Shown here in pieces: positions 52,742 to 61,488 of a stretch of 64,000 bases of DNA. The translations under genes and the position numbers were made by a program. Below the pieces are notes generated by a model that did no database searches, was not told the DNA's origin, and was given only the letters and a program-made list of their open reading frames with translations. This DNA is from an uncultured Alistipes sp. Lineage in GTDB: Bacteria > Bacteroidota > Bacteroidia > Bacteroidales > Rikenellaceae. The stretch spans positions 1 to 64,000 of the forward strand of contig CASDZP010000005.1 of the NCBI GenBank assembly GCA_949285535.1, written 5' to 3'. Each line of letters starts with the position of its first letter. Position 1 is the stretch's first letter.

Positions 52742-52905
52742 TGCGCTCCGCGGGGTCTCCCGACGGGCACTCCGTGGGGTCTGCCGACAGCCGTTCCCGC
52801 GGGGCTTACTTTGTCCCTCGACAAAGTAAGACAAAACGAGGGGGCACAGCCCCTTCTGACCATGTCATACTCAGTTGGCTCATTGTCTTTTACGAAGTCG
52901 GCATC
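52742..52905 (+). repeat. Dispersed element, copy 3
   Basis: The GC-rich head (52742-52805) shows two tandem modules of about 24 bp (CTCCGCGGGGTCTCCCGAC then CTCCGTGGGGTCTGCCGAC). The conserved part runs from TTACTTTGTC at 52806 to GTCGGCATC at 52905. TGCCGAC (52782-52788) and GTCGGCA (52897-52903) are the inverted pair. One base is inserted relative to copies 1 and 2 after GACAAAGTAA, which breaks any shared frame. Confidence 0.88.
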
Positions 52906-52956
52906 CGATAGCGATAGCCTGCCGTAAAAAAACACGGAAACAAAGGTTAAAAAAGG

Positions 52957-54333
52957 TTAGAGGTTTACTATTCGCTGGTTTACGGGTAACAGGTTGTTTA
53001 CCCTGCGACCGATTCTTTTGGCAAAACCGATTGGAGTGTCACCGTATCGCACCAGCGACAGCCCCTCGGCGTAAAGAGAGGCATCAACGACACCACGGCG
53101 AAGATAGTCGAGAGCGGCATCGAGAGGTAAATCGGTCGTGGCAAAGCGTGTCGCGTCCAAATATGGAGTGAGCGCAAGAGGATGCGATGGTTTAAGCTCG
53201 TCACGAATGACCTGCCCAATGAATAAAGGACTGTATATGACACGAAGACGGGAAGCCGCGCTCTCAAGCAGACGCCGTGAATGTGTAAAGCAGGCATAAG
53301 AGTCGTCCTTGAACTTGAAAAAATCGAACCGCTCATCTCCGACCATATGACGGCGTAACAAAGCCTCCTCACCCTTGGGGCACGCAACGAGGGGCGATTT
53401 CTTGTATCCGCCGCCCGACGCTACAACACCGCCGCCCGATTTTCTCAAAACGGTGACAAAAAGTCCCTCTCCGTCGGTGAGGTGGGGCATGAAGCGGTAA
53501 CATTTATGCGTCACCCCGTCACAAGACGCCTCGGTAACTCTTATGCCGCAACCGTCGGGAAGAGTGACATCGACAGGTGAGGTCTCGAAGTTGCGTATCA
53601 TCCATTCAACCGTATCCTCATTCTCCGTTCTGTTATAGGTGCAGGTGCTGAATATCAATATTCCGCCCTCTTTCAGCGCATCCCACGCGTCGGATATTAT
53701 GTGTCTGCTCCTGTCGGCGCACATATTGACATTTTCAAGGCTCCATTGTTCGAGAGCGGCGGGTTCTTTTCTGAACATACCCTCACCCGAACAAGGGGCG
53801 TCTATCAGCATTAGGTCGAAAGTGCCGCCTAGAGAACCGAAAGCCGACGGTTCTGAGCTTGTGACAATGGTGTTGGCGAGCCCCCACTTGCGGATGTTGT
53901 CCGCCAAAAGCATGACTCTGCCGTTATGTATCTCGTTGGCTACTAAAGTACCCTTATCGCCTATTATGGATGACAGATGTGTGCTTTTGCCTCCGGGAGC
54001 GGCGCACAGGTCGAGAACGGCGACAGGTTGCCGTCCGTCTCTATCCAAAAACTGCTCGGCAAGATAACCGACAAACATCGACCCCGCCTCCTGAACGTAA
54101 TAGTCGCCACCGTGGAAACGAGGGTCGAGAGTGAACGAAGGACGTTTTTCGAGTACATAACCGTCACCGCACCACGCCACGGGGCGGGCGTCATCGGGTA
54201 CGACACCGTGTTTGAACGGGTTGAGCCTTATCGAACACGACGCCTCTCTGTCGAGGGCGGCAAAAAACCGTTCTCTCTCGTCGGCGGGCAAAAGCGGCGA
54301 GACCGTCTCTATAAAGCGTGCGGGCAGATTCAT
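52957..54333 (-). CDS. rRNA cytosine-C5 methyltransferase, RsmF/NOL1-NOP2-Sun type
   Basis: SAM-dependent RNA m5C methyltransferase of the RsmB/RsmF (NSUN) family. The SAM-binding LDLCAAPGGKSTHL (near 110), the catalytic-loop DAPCSGEGMFRK and the second cysteine motif FSTCTYNRTENEDTVEWM are intact. A C-terminal domain of about 160 residues, resembling the RlmI-like PUA domain of RsmF, makes the total 458. Target is probably 16S rRNA (m5C1407 type). Its start overlaps the end of the deoxynucleoside kinase gene by 4 bases. Confidence 0.9.
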   Translation of the reverse strand: MNLPARFIETVSPLLPADERERFFAALDREASCSIRLNPFKHGVVPDDARPVAWCGDGYVLEKRPSFTLDPRFHGGDYYVQEAGSMFVGYLAEQFLDRDGRQPVAVLDLCAAPGGKSTHLSSIIGDKGTLVANEIHNGRVMLLADNIRKWGLANTIVTSSEPSAFGSLGGTFDLMLIDAPCSGEGMFRKEPAALEQWSLENVNMCADRSRHIISDAWDALKEGGILIFSTCTYNRTENEDTVEWMIRNFETSPVDVTLPDGCGIRVTEASCDGVTHKCYRFMPHLTDGEGLFVTVLRKSGGGVVASGGGYKKSPLVACPKGEEALLRRHMVGDERFDFFKFKDDSYACFTHSRRLLESAASRLRVIYSPLFIGQVIRDELKPSHPLALTPYLDATRFATTDLPLDAALDYLRRGVVDASLYAEGLSLVRYGDTPIGFAKRIGRRVNNLLPVNQRIVNL

Positions 54334-54956
54334 CTGTTTTTGCTTTTCTCGACAGCCTCTATCTCTGCCGTTATTTTATCGGTGATTATGTCAAAATGTT
54401 CCTTGCTGAGCACAAAATCGTACTCATCGACATCTATCGTCAGCACACGACCGGGATAGAGGTTGTTTATCCAGTCGTCATAAAGCGTGTTCAGACCTTC
54501 GAGATATTCGGGTTCTATACCCATCTCATACTCTCTGCCACGACGTCTGATCTGGCTTATGAGCGTGGGTATGGAGGCTTTCAGATAGACAATAAGGTCG
54601 GGAAGCCTTATGTTTCCCGAAAGCAGGTCGAAAAAGCTCATGTAAAGCTCGTAATCCTGCGTGGTCATCAGCCCCATGCGGTTGAGGTTGCGCACGAAGA
54701 CATACGCCTCCTCGAAAATGGTTCTGTCCTGTATTATGTTATGCGTCGAGCGCATGATTTCGTTTATCTGAACGGTCTTCTTGCTCAAAAACGACATCTG
54801 AAGGTTGAATGACCATCGTGCCATATCCTGATAGAAGCTGTCGAGATACGGGTTATCTATTCTCTCGAAGAAAGGCTCATAACCGAGTCTCTGCGAGAGC
54901 ATTTCAACGAGCGAGGTTTTACCGCTACCAATATTTCCTGACACCGCTATATACAT
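54330..54956 (-). CDS. Deoxynucleoside kinase
   Basis: Cytoplasmic kinase that phosphorylates deoxynucleosides for nucleotide salvage. The P-loop GNIGSGKTS is at residues 7-15, and the DRTIFEEAYVF segment (about 78-88) contains the DRx motif and substrate-binding Glu of the dCK/dGK family. The lid segment RRRGREYE is near residue 147. Length 208 agrees with bacterial dAK/dGK enzymes. Base preference is not clear, and adenosine or guanosine forms are common in Bacteroidota. It overlaps the methyltransferase gene by 4 bases. Confidence 0.9.
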   Translation of the reverse strand: MYIAVSGNIGSGKTSLVEMLSQRLGYEPFFERIDNPYLDSFYQDMARWSFNLQMSFLSKKTVQINEIMRSTHNIIQDRTIFEEAYVFVRNLNRMGLMTTQDYELYMSFFDLLSGNIRLPDLIVYLKASIPTLISQIRRRGREYEMGIEPEYLEGLNTLYDDWINNLYPGRVLTIDVDEYDFVLSKEHFDIITDKITAEIEAVEKSKNR

Positions 54957-54971
54957 CGCATCATCTTTTTG

Positions 54972-56480
54972 TCATTCGAAAATTTCGAGCAACGCCTCAA
55001 CATAGTCGCGCTCTGAAGAAAGTCTCGGTATTTTGTTCTGTCCGCCGAGTTTGCCGCGCAGAGACATCCATTTGTAGAATGTACCTTCGGGCAGGGCTCT
55101 GACCTTGGGCGGGTAGAGTGTCGTGTTTCCGCTGCGCTTGGCGTCATAGTCGGAGTTGAGCTGTCGCAACGCCTTGTCGAGCTCTTCGGTAAAAAGAGCC
55201 ATGTCGGACGGTGCGGTCTTGAACTCGATCAGCCACTCGTGAGCACCTTTGGCGTCGGCGGAATCCATGAATATGGGAGCGACGGTATATTCGGCTATGA
55301 CGGCGCCCGTTGCGAGTGAGGCGGCGTGTATTGCCCTTTCCGCGTTATCGACCATAAGTTCCTCTCCGAAAGCATTGATATACTGTTTTGTGCGACCCGT
55401 AATCTTTATTTTGTACGGATTTGTCGATGTGAATGTCACCGTGTCGCCAATCATGTAACGCCACAGACCGCCGCTTGTCGATATAATCATGGCATAGTTC
55501 ACGCCTGTCTCCACGCCTTCCAACGGAACCGCCTTTTCGGGATTGTCGAGGTCGGCGACGGGCAGAAACTCATAGAAAATCTCATAGTCGAGCATAAGCA
55601 GCATAGCGTCGTCGTTGGGGTCATCCTGCATGGCGAAGAAGCCCTCCGAAGCGTTGTAGGTCTCCATGTAGTTCATCTTGTCGGAGGGGATAAGCTGCCT
55701 GTATATGTCTCTGTAAGGCAGGAAACTGATACCTCCGTGCATGAACAGCTCCAATGAGGGCCACACCTCGAGCAGATTGCTTTTACCCGTATATTCGAGT
55801 ACCTTGTTCATCAGTACGAGATTCCACGAGGGAACACCCGCAAAGGCTGTGACCTTCTCTTTCGAGCATTTTTTGCATATCGCCTCCACTTTTTTCTCGA
55901 AATCTGGGATCAAGGCTATCGAAGCCGACGGTGTTCTCTTGAAAGAGGCGAAAAAGGGCGTATTGCTTATAAGTATCGCCGACAGGTCGCCCGTCAACGC
56001 TCCGTCACTCGTTTCGAGGCGGTGACTTCCGCCGAGGGTCATCGTTTTACCCGAAAAGAGCTTGCTTTTGGGGTGATTCTTGAGGTACAGAGCCAACACA
56101 TCCGACGAACCGCGGTAATGACAGTGTTGAAGCGAGGTTTCCGTAATTGGGATATACTTGCTGCGGCTCGATGTGGTACCCGATGATTTTGCGTACCATT
56201 TGGTTTTCTCGGGCCATAGTATGTCTCCCTCTCCGCATCTTATTCGGTTGATGAACGGACGCAGTTTATCATAGTCCCTTACGGGAATGTTTTTTACGAA
56301 TTTGGCGTAATCGCATTTGCCTTTCATGCCATGGGCAACACCGAAAGGAGTGTGTTTTACTTTCGACATCAACATCTTGAACTGCTCATGCTGAACGTCG
56401 GCAGGTCTTCGTTTAAATCTGTCGATGTCGTGAAGACGCCCGCTGAGCGACATTGCGACAATCTTTGTTAGTAGCGACAT
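54972..56480 (-). CDS. GH3 auxin-responsive-promoter family acyl-adenylating protein
   Basis: Member of the ANL superfamily branch related to plant GH3 amido synthetases, common in Bacteroidota but of unknown substrate. Typical segments are KWYAKSSGTTSSRSKYIPIT (nucleotide binding), YNASEGFFAMQ and MIISTSGGLWRYMIGDT, followed by GRTKQYINAFGEELMV. This pattern indicates adenylation of a carboxylate and transfer to an amine or thiol. The start at 56480 (MSLLTKIVAMS) is used; the frame is open upstream to 56567 but unconserved. It is 15 bases upstream of the deoxynucleoside kinase gene. Confidence 0.88.
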   Translation of the reverse strand: MSLLTKIVAMSLSGRLHDIDRFKRRPADVQHEQFKMLMSKVKHTPFGVAHGMKGKCDYAKFVKNIPVRDYDKLRPFINRIRCGEGDILWPEKTKWYAKSSGTTSSRSKYIPITETSLQHCHYRGSSDVLALYLKNHPKSKLFSGKTMTLGGSHRLETSDGALTGDLSAILISNTPFFASFKRTPSASIALIPDFEKKVEAICKKCSKEKVTAFAGVPSWNLVLMNKVLEYTGKSNLLEVWPSLELFMHGGISFLPYRDIYRQLIPSDKMNYMETYNASEGFFAMQDDPNDDAMLLMLDYEIFYEFLPVADLDNPEKAVPLEGVETGVNYAMIISTSGGLWRYMIGDTVTFTSTNPYKIKITGRTKQYINAFGEELMVDNAERAIHAASLATGAVIAEYTVAPIFMDSADAKGAHEWLIEFKTAPSDMALFTEELDKALRQLNSDYDAKRSGNTTLYPPKVRALPEGTFYKWMSLRGKLGGQNKIPRLSSERDYVEALLEIFE

Positions 56481-56722
56481 ATCTTCCCTTTTGTCGGTCT
56501 CGAAAAACATGGAGACCTTTGGTGAATAATTGTTGCAATATACGAAATAAAAACCGTATAGAGACAATAATAGTGTTTTTTATTGTCGAATTATTGTCTG
56601 AACATTACACAAACACTCTTTAACGGCAAAAAAACAGACATTATAAAACGTGTCATTTCACTGAAAACAACCCCTTTACAAATATTAGCGGCAACAATTA
56701 TCAAAATAAAATCGACATAAAT
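56481..56722. other. AT-rich spacer with an inverted repeat
   Basis: GACAATAAT (56563-56571) and ATTATTGTC (56590-56598) form a 9-bp inverted repeat about 80 bases upstream of the GH3-family gene, a possible operator. Nothing else is seen. Confidence 0.4.
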
Positions 56723-56753
56723 TTTGCAAATAAAAATATTGTTCTTACCTTTG
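56723..56753 (+). promoter_or_regulatory. Promoter of initiator tRNA
   Basis: TTTG (56723-56726) and TACCTTTG (56746-56753) with a 19-base spacer, 13 bases before the tRNA 5' end. Confidence 0.8.
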
Positions 56754-56766
56754 CAGTGTCAATGAT

Positions 56767-56839
56767 CGCGGAGTGGAGCAGTTGGCAGCTCGTTGGGCTC
56801 ATAACCCAAAGGTCAGAGGTTCGAGTCCTCTCTCCGCTA
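56767..56839 (+). tRNA. Initiator tRNA-fMet (CAT)
   Basis: Acceptor CGCGGAG/CTCCGCT leaves the first pair (C1-T72) unpaired, and the anticodon stem TTGGG/CCCAA has three G-C pairs next to the loop CTCATAA. Both are hallmarks of the initiator tRNA. T-loop GTTCGAGTC is present. Confidence 0.94.
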
Positions 56840-56844
56840 CTAAC

Positions 56845-56886
56845 AAGGGATGATTTTTATTTAAATCATCCCTTAATTGTTTTTTA
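56845..56886 (+). terminator. Terminator after initiator tRNA
   Basis: AAGGGATGATTT (56845-56856) pairs with AAATCATCCCTT (56863-56874), and a T-rich run follows. Confidence 0.88.
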
Positions 56887-56993
56887 ACAACACACAAACT
56901 TGAATTTTCGCAACAAGCGCCACAAACCATTTCCAATGGCGTATTATATCTCAAGTCAGTTATATTCCCGAAAAAATAATTAACAATTCGATT

Positions 56994-57890
56994 ATGAAAT
57001 CATTGGTTTTTACAATCAGTACAATATGTGCTTTCTTTTTTGTCGGTAATTGCAATGGTGAAACAGGTTATAATTATAAAACACTAAAATTAAATACTAT
57101 CGTAAAATCTGTTCAAGTAAAGACATACAACATCGATAATAAATCAGGAGAGGCAGTTAAAGGTGATTTAAATAATAGTTGTCTTGCATTATTTGATCCA
57201 GATGGAAATTTAACATCTTTTACGACATTTGATAACAACGGGAATTTATTATTAAAATCAGTATTAAATTTTAACAATAAAAATCGTGTCACTAAATATA
57301 CATCACTTAATAGTGATGGTGATTTAACCATATCTTACCAATATAAGTATAAAGGAAAATATTTATCAAAGATCAAAAGTACCTTACATTCCAAACAGGT
57401 CTTTATTACGAAATACAAAAGAGATGGTGAGAAAATACTAGAATACACTAATTTCGCCGACGGAGAAATAATAGGAAAAACCAAATGTATTGAATCAAGA
57501 TTGGGGTACACCTCATATATATCGTATGACGGTAATGGTCAAGAATTGGGAATAACGGAATACGATGATAAAAACCTATTGACTAAACAAATAATCGAAA
57601 CAGATATTACAACCTTTACTTATAACAATGAAGGAGACTTGATTAAATTATCAACATCAAGTTATGAAGGAGAAATAAAGTATAATGAAAAGAATCTTCC
57701 TATATATGTAAAAGGAGGTGGGATAATGACGACAATAACATTAGACATTATACTCAATCCTTATTATGAAGCTAACACTTATTATGTTGAATACGAGTAT
57801 GATGATAAAGGCAACTGGATTAAGCAGACAGTATATGAAAGCGAAACGAAAAAGCCATACTCTATTTCCGAGCGAATTATCGAATACTAA
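56994..57890 (+). CDS. Secreted YD-repeat-like protein of unknown function
   Basis: A 298-residue protein with a signal peptide (about residues 1-22). The mature part is made of imperfect beta-hairpin units of the YD/RHS kind: FDNNGNLLLKS, LNSDGDLTIS, YDGNGQELG, YNNEGDLIKLS, YDDKGNWIKQ. In larger relatives such units build shells that hold toxins; here there is no toxin domain or peptidase, so a small envelope or surface protein is more likely. It is strongly AT-rich compared with neighbours, which suggests recent acquisition. The leader is A-rich and the gene stands alone between the initiator tRNA and radC. Confidence 0.8.
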   Translation: MKSLVFTISTICAFFFVGNCNGETGYNYKTLKLNTIVKSVQVKTYNIDNKSGEAVKGDLNNSCLALFDPDGNLTSFTTFDNNGNLLLKSVLNFNNKNRVTKYTSLNSDGDLTISYQYKYKGKYLSKIKSTLHSKQVFITKYKRDGEKILEYTNFADGEIIGKTKCIESRLGYTSYISYDGNGQELGITEYDDKNLLTKQIIETDITTFTYNNEGDLIKLSTSSYEGEIKYNEKNLPIYVKGGGIMTTITLDIILNPYYEANTYYVEYEYDDKGNWIKQTVYESETKKPYSISERIIEY

Positions 57891-57907
57891 TGCTTAAATA
57901 ATAAAAA

Positions 57908-57950
57908 CAACAGGAGCGACGGCGTTAGCTATCGCTCCTGTTGTTTTTCA
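57908..57950. terminator. Convergent terminator between the YD-like gene and radC
   Basis: AACAGGAGCGA (57909-57919) pairs with TCGCTCCTGTT (57932-57942), with a T-run after it on the plus strand and an A-rich left flank, so it may serve both genes. Confidence 0.88.
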
Positions 57951-57973
57951 AGTGATATTTCATTGTTCGGACA

Positions 57974-58636
57974 TTACAGCAGATTATGCGCTCTGAAGCT
58001 GTAATGTTTGTCGCAATCCGGACTCATTATGACATGATCGACAAATTTTATGTCGAACAGACGACACGCCTCGAAAAGTCGTGAAGTGAATTGTTTGTCG
58101 TCGTCACCTGGTTCAATATTTCCCGACGGATGGTTATGAACTACAATCATGGCGGTGGCGAGCAGTTCGACGGCTCTCCCCATGATTATTTTAAGGTCGG
58201 TTGCAACTACGGCGGTACCGCCTACCGAAACGCATCGTTTTTCTATAAGACGGCCGTTACCCGTAAGAAATAACGCCCATAGCTCCTCCTGCCTTTTACC
58301 CGCTATTTCTGGACTCATCACGGCAACCACATCCGAATTGTTCCTAATGATGTCGGGTATAGACGCGGATGTATTGCGCGGACGTCTCATCAGCTCTACG
58401 GCGGCGGTAATACGTGCCGCCTGTTGTTTGTTAAGTCGTCCTTTTTTGGCTATCGTGTCGCCGTCCATGCCCGCGAGCGTAATGAAATCGCCGCCGCATG
58501 CCTCCGCAAGGCGGTCGAGCGACTCCACTCCCGCTATTACGGCGAGAAGTTCGCCATCCGACATGCGTACCCCTTCACCAATCGTGATTCTGTCGGCGAG
58601 GGTCATGCGTTCAGCGGGTTCGATGCGTCTTTCCAT
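57974..58636 (-). CDS. radC: RadC/JAB-domain protein
   Basis: Member of the RadC (UPF0758) family, 220 residues. An N-terminal helix-hairpin-helix region (about residues 5-85) precedes a JAB/MPN domain with the metalloprotease-like motif HNHPSGNIEPGDDD; the third position, usually Ser in related proteins, is Gly here (EPGDDD). The name implies a role in DNA repair, though that role is disputed. It overlaps no neighbour and is 18 bases downstream of mltG. Confidence 0.92.
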   Translation of the reverse strand: MERRIEPAERMTLADRITIGEGVRMSDGELLAVIAGVESLDRLAEACGGDFITLAGMDGDTIAKKGRLNKQQAARITAAVELMRRPRNTSASIPDIIRNNSDVVAVMSPEIAGKRQEELWALFLTGNGRLIEKRCVSVGGTAVVATDLKIIMGRAVELLATAMIVVHNHPSGNIEPGDDDKQFTSRLFEACRLFDIKFVDHVIMSPDCDKHYSFRAHNLL

Positions 58637-58654
58637 TATGCGATTTTTATACCG

Positions 58655-59692
58655 CTACCTTATGCCCGCTCTGTTGAGAGCCTCGGCGTAAGCTCTGGCG
58701 TTGACATTGTGTTGCGCCATTGTGGTGGCGAAACGGTGACGTCCTAAAAGGTCGGGAGAAGCACAGAAATAAAGGTAATTGTGCTTCTCATAGTCGAGCA
58801 CGGCGTCTATTGCGCTGATAGGCGGCATACAGATGGGTCCGGGAGGTAAACCTTTGTGTTTATAGGTGTTATAAGGTGAGTTGACCTCCAGATGTTTGAA
58901 CAGAATACGTTTTATCGTGGGGTCGCCAAGCGCGAATTTCACGGTCGGGTCAGCCTGAAGGGGCATACCTATACGGAGCCTGTTCATATAGACACCCGCG
59001 ATACGTGGCTGTTCGGGAACATACTTGCTTTCCTCTATGACGATAGAGGCGAGTATTGAAACCTCTTTGGGGGTCATTCCTATTGCCTCGCACTTTTTCT
59101 TACGGTCTGACGATTCCCAGAATTTGAGATACTCGCGGTTCATCCTTGCAATAAACTCTTCGGGAGTGGTTGTCCAATAGAGGTTGTATGTGTTGGGTAT
59201 GAACATAGAGATGAAATCGGACTTGTCGAAACCGTATTTGCGCGCGATATCGGGATTACGGAAGGCTTCGAGAAGCGCCGCAGAGTCGGGTTCGATATAT
59301 TTCGAAACAACTCCCGCCAGACGTTCGAAGTTACGTATGTTATTGAATGTGACATTGACGGGTGTCTGATTACCCGAGCGGAGTTTACCGAGAAGCGCGC
59401 GGAAAGTCATTCCCTTTTTGAGTTTGTAGTGTCCGGGGCGTGCTTTTTCATAATCGAAACGGCGTGACATTGCACAGAAATCCGCGGTGTCACGGAGGAA
59501 ACCCTCTTCATACAATATTTTCGCCTGCTCATTTACGGTAGCGCCCGTGGGCAGGTTGACAAAACCGTCTTTCAAAACGGCGCCACGCACCGAATAGGTG
59601 AAATATATGAGACCGCTGAACGCCACAATACCTATCAGCATCAGCACAACAAGAGCCAATACCGGTCTGCCGACTTTAATTTTTGCCATCAA
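58655..59692 (-). CDS. mltG: Endolytic transglycosylase MltG
   Basis: Inner-membrane lytic transglycosylase that cuts new glycan strands and sets their length. One membrane helix occupies residues 10-33. A LysM-like domain follows (residues 40-95), and then the YceG catalytic domain, with the active-site Glu in IVIEESKYV and the conserved VYMNRLRIGMPLQADPTV and YNTYKHKGLPPGPI. Length 345 is normal. The first codon is 5 bases from the -33 box of the divergent SRP RNA gene. Confidence 0.94.
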   Translation of the reverse strand: MMAKIKVGRPVLALVVLMLIGIVAFSGLIYFTYSVRGAVLKDGFVNLPTGATVNEQAKILYEEGFLRDTADFCAMSRRFDYEKARPGHYKLKKGMTFRALLGKLRSGNQTPVNVTFNNIRNFERLAGVVSKYIEPDSAALLEAFRNPDIARKYGFDKSDFISMFIPNTYNLYWTTTPEEFIARMNREYLKFWESSDRKKKCEAIGMTPKEVSILASIVIEESKYVPEQPRIAGVYMNRLRIGMPLQADPTVKFALGDPTIKRILFKHLEVNSPYNTYKHKGLPPGPICMPPISAIDAVLDYEKHNYLYFCASPDLLGRHRFATTMAQHNVNARAYAEALNRAGIR

Positions 59693-59696
59693 TAAA

Positions 59697-59727
59697 TTTG
59701 TTGTGTTAAAAAATTGTATTACTTTTG
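59697..59727 (+). promoter_or_regulatory. Promoter of the SRP RNA
   Basis: TTTG (59697-59700) and TACTTTTG (59720-59727) with a 19-base spacer, 5 bases before the RNA start. Confidence 0.8.
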
Positions 59728-59731
59728 TGTC

Positions 59732-59827
59732 GGGTAAGTCTTATACGACCAGCTCCTGCTGAAGCCCCCCAGGACCGGAAGGTAGCAAGGGTAGGTGGTT
59801 GAGCGGTGCGATATGAGTAGCTTACCC
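59732..59827 (+). ncRNA. ffs: Signal recognition particle RNA, small bacterial type
   Basis: A 96-base RNA closed by GGGTAAG/CTTACCC. The tip carries the conserved Ffh-binding region: GGACCGGAAGGTAGCAAGG with the GGAA tetraloop. It partners with Ffh to target membrane proteins. The 3' T-run directly follows the closing stem. It is convergent with rsmI, only 9 bases from that stop codon. Confidence 0.95.
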
Positions 59828-59836
59828 ATTTTTTGT

Positions 59837-60580
59837 TTATTGTCTCTCCTTTTTTCTTTTCCCTTTTTTATCTTCGGTTTCTTCTTCATCCGACGACTGT
59901 TTGTCGCCGTTTTTGTTTCCCTCTATCACAATCACAAACTCGCCTTTGGGTGCGTGTTCCGAGAAATATTCGAGAAGCTCGGAAGCCGTACCGCGAACGG
60001 TCTGTTCAAACTTTTTTGAAATCTCGCGCGATACCGACACTCTCGGGTTATGCGGGAAATATTCGACTATCGCCTCAAGGGTCTTTATCACCCTGTGCGG
60101 AGACTCATAGAGAACGATTGTTCTTGTCTCGGTCGAAAGTCGCTCGAACGCTGTTTTACGACCCTTTTTCTGCGGCAGGAAACCCTCGAAACAGAATCTG
60201 TCGCATGGCAGTCCGCTGTTGACCAACGCGGGAACAAGAGCTGTCGCTCCTGGCAGTGTCTCCACCTCTATTCCTCTCTCCACACACTCGCGCACCAGCA
60301 TGAAACCGGGATCGGAAATACCCGGCGTGCCCGCATCAGAGACGAGAGCGACGGTGCGTCCTTGGGCTATCATATCGGCGACACGTTCCGTCGCGGCGTG
60401 TTCATTGAACTTATGATACGACTGCAACGGCTTTTTTATGTCGAGATGAGCGAGCAACACGCCCGAAGTGCGGGTATCTTCCGCAAGTATAAGGTCGGCG
60501 GAACGCAAAGTCTCAATTGCCCTGAGCGTTATGTCACCCAGGTTACCTACGGGAGTTGGAACGATGAATAGTTTGGACAT
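59837..60580 (-). CDS. rsmI: 16S rRNA (cytidine1402-2'-O)-methyltransferase
   Basis: Cytoplasmic SAM-dependent methyltransferase of the tetrapyrrole-methylase fold. Motifs are VPTPVGNLGDITLRA, LAEDTRTS, LVSDAGTPGISDPG and ETLPGATALVPALVNSGLP. About 25 residues at the C-terminus are strongly charged (GDKQSSDEEETEDKKG) and go beyond the usual end of the family; this tail may be disordered. Length is 247. It is convergent with the SRP RNA gene. Confidence 0.94.
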   Translation of the reverse strand: MSKLFIVPTPVGNLGDITLRAIETLRSADLILAEDTRTSGVLLAHLDIKKPLQSYHKFNEHAATERVADMIAQGRTVALVSDAGTPGISDPGFMLVRECVERGIEVETLPGATALVPALVNSGLPCDRFCFEGFLPQKKGRKTAFERLSTETRTIVLYESPHRVIKTLEAIVEYFPHNPRVSVSREISKKFEQTVRGTASELLEYFSEHAPKGEFVIVIEGNKNGDKQSSDEEETEDKKGKRKKERQ

Positions 60581-60594
60581 CGGTCGTGCTCTTT

Positions 60595-61314
60595 TTAGAT
60601 GAACTTATCGGTAAGTACCTCGACGAGCATCTCTACCGCACCGTTGTCGCCTTTCTGGGGATAGTGTTCCTGTATGTATATGACCGCCTTGTCGAAATCG
60701 CCCGTCTGTTCAAGATTTTTCATCAGGTCGAGACATTTTGTCAAGTCGCCGCCGCACATCTGTTCGGTAATCACATTCATTTTCTGACGACCGAGTCGTG
60801 CCGTGAGAGAACCTTCATTCAAAAGCTCCTTCTCAAGCATCTTTTCGGGTGTATTGACAGGCTCTGCGTCAATGGCGGGTGAAACAGACTCCTCTTCAGT
60901 GGGCACGGCAACAGCCTCCACCTCTTCAACCTCGACCTCTTTCACCTCCTTGACGGGAGATATGACGGTTTCGGTTATCGTATGTGTCACAACCGACGAT
61001 GCGCTATTGTCGTAAACCTCTACATCCTTATCCTCTTCTTCGACAGAGGCTGTGTCTTCAACTTCGACAACCTCGACAATATCGGTAGCGTCGTCACCGA
61101 CAGGCTCTTTATCGACGTGATTATTCTCTGCTCCGACAGCGGATTTCTCTGTCACATATTCCGTGGCAACAGGCATCGAAGAGACAATATCATAGAGCTT
61201 TCGCAGCTTGTCTGAGACGACGTCTCTGTCGAGCGCGTGAATGCTTCCGTTCTCAAGAGCGGACGTCAAAATGATCTTTATCTGTTCTATATCTTTAATT
61301 ATTCTGTCGGCCAT
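60595..61314 (-). CDS. Acidic hypothetical protein with conserved ends
   Basis: A 239-residue soluble protein without signal peptide. The first 50 residues (MADRIIKDIEQIKI onward) and the last 75 (with MNVITEQMCGGDLTKCLDLMKNLEQTGDF) look folded and helical. Between them lies a highly acidic, Val- and Glu-rich stretch (about residues 75-165: EVVEVEDTASVEEEDKD and similar). I do not recognise a family. Two Cys residues, in the CGGDLTKC segment, could bind metal but are isolated. The start at 61314 is preferred over 61383 because the upstream residues are not protein-like. It is 15 bases upstream of rsmI, so they are probably co-transcribed. Confidence 0.8.
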   Translation of the reverse strand: MADRIIKDIEQIKIILTSALENGSIHALDRDVVSDKLRKLYDIVSSMPVATEYVTEKSAVGAENNHVDKEPVGDDATDIVEVVEVEDTASVEEEDKDVEVYDNSASSVVTHTITETVISPVKEVKEVEVEEVEAVAVPTEEESVSPAIDAEPVNTPEKMLEKELLNEGSLTARLGRQKMNVITEQMCGGDLTKCLDLMKNLEQTGDFDKAVIYIQEHYPQKGDNGAVEMLVEVLTDKFI

Positions 61315-61488
61315 GGTGACAAATGTTAGATTTAATTTTGAAAATTTGTGATAAAGGTACAAAAAACGGTCAGAAAATAGCAATTTTTAAAAAAAATTTT
61401 TACCTTTGAATCGTACTCAAATACGGATTGTAAAGTCCGAATAGTCAATAGAATCAATTTTATATTAACCAAACTATAGAAAATAGTA

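Noticed and set aside
52644-53171. Several short open frames over element copy 3
   Set aside because: They arise from the palindrome and GC-rich modules and have no consistent start or frame.
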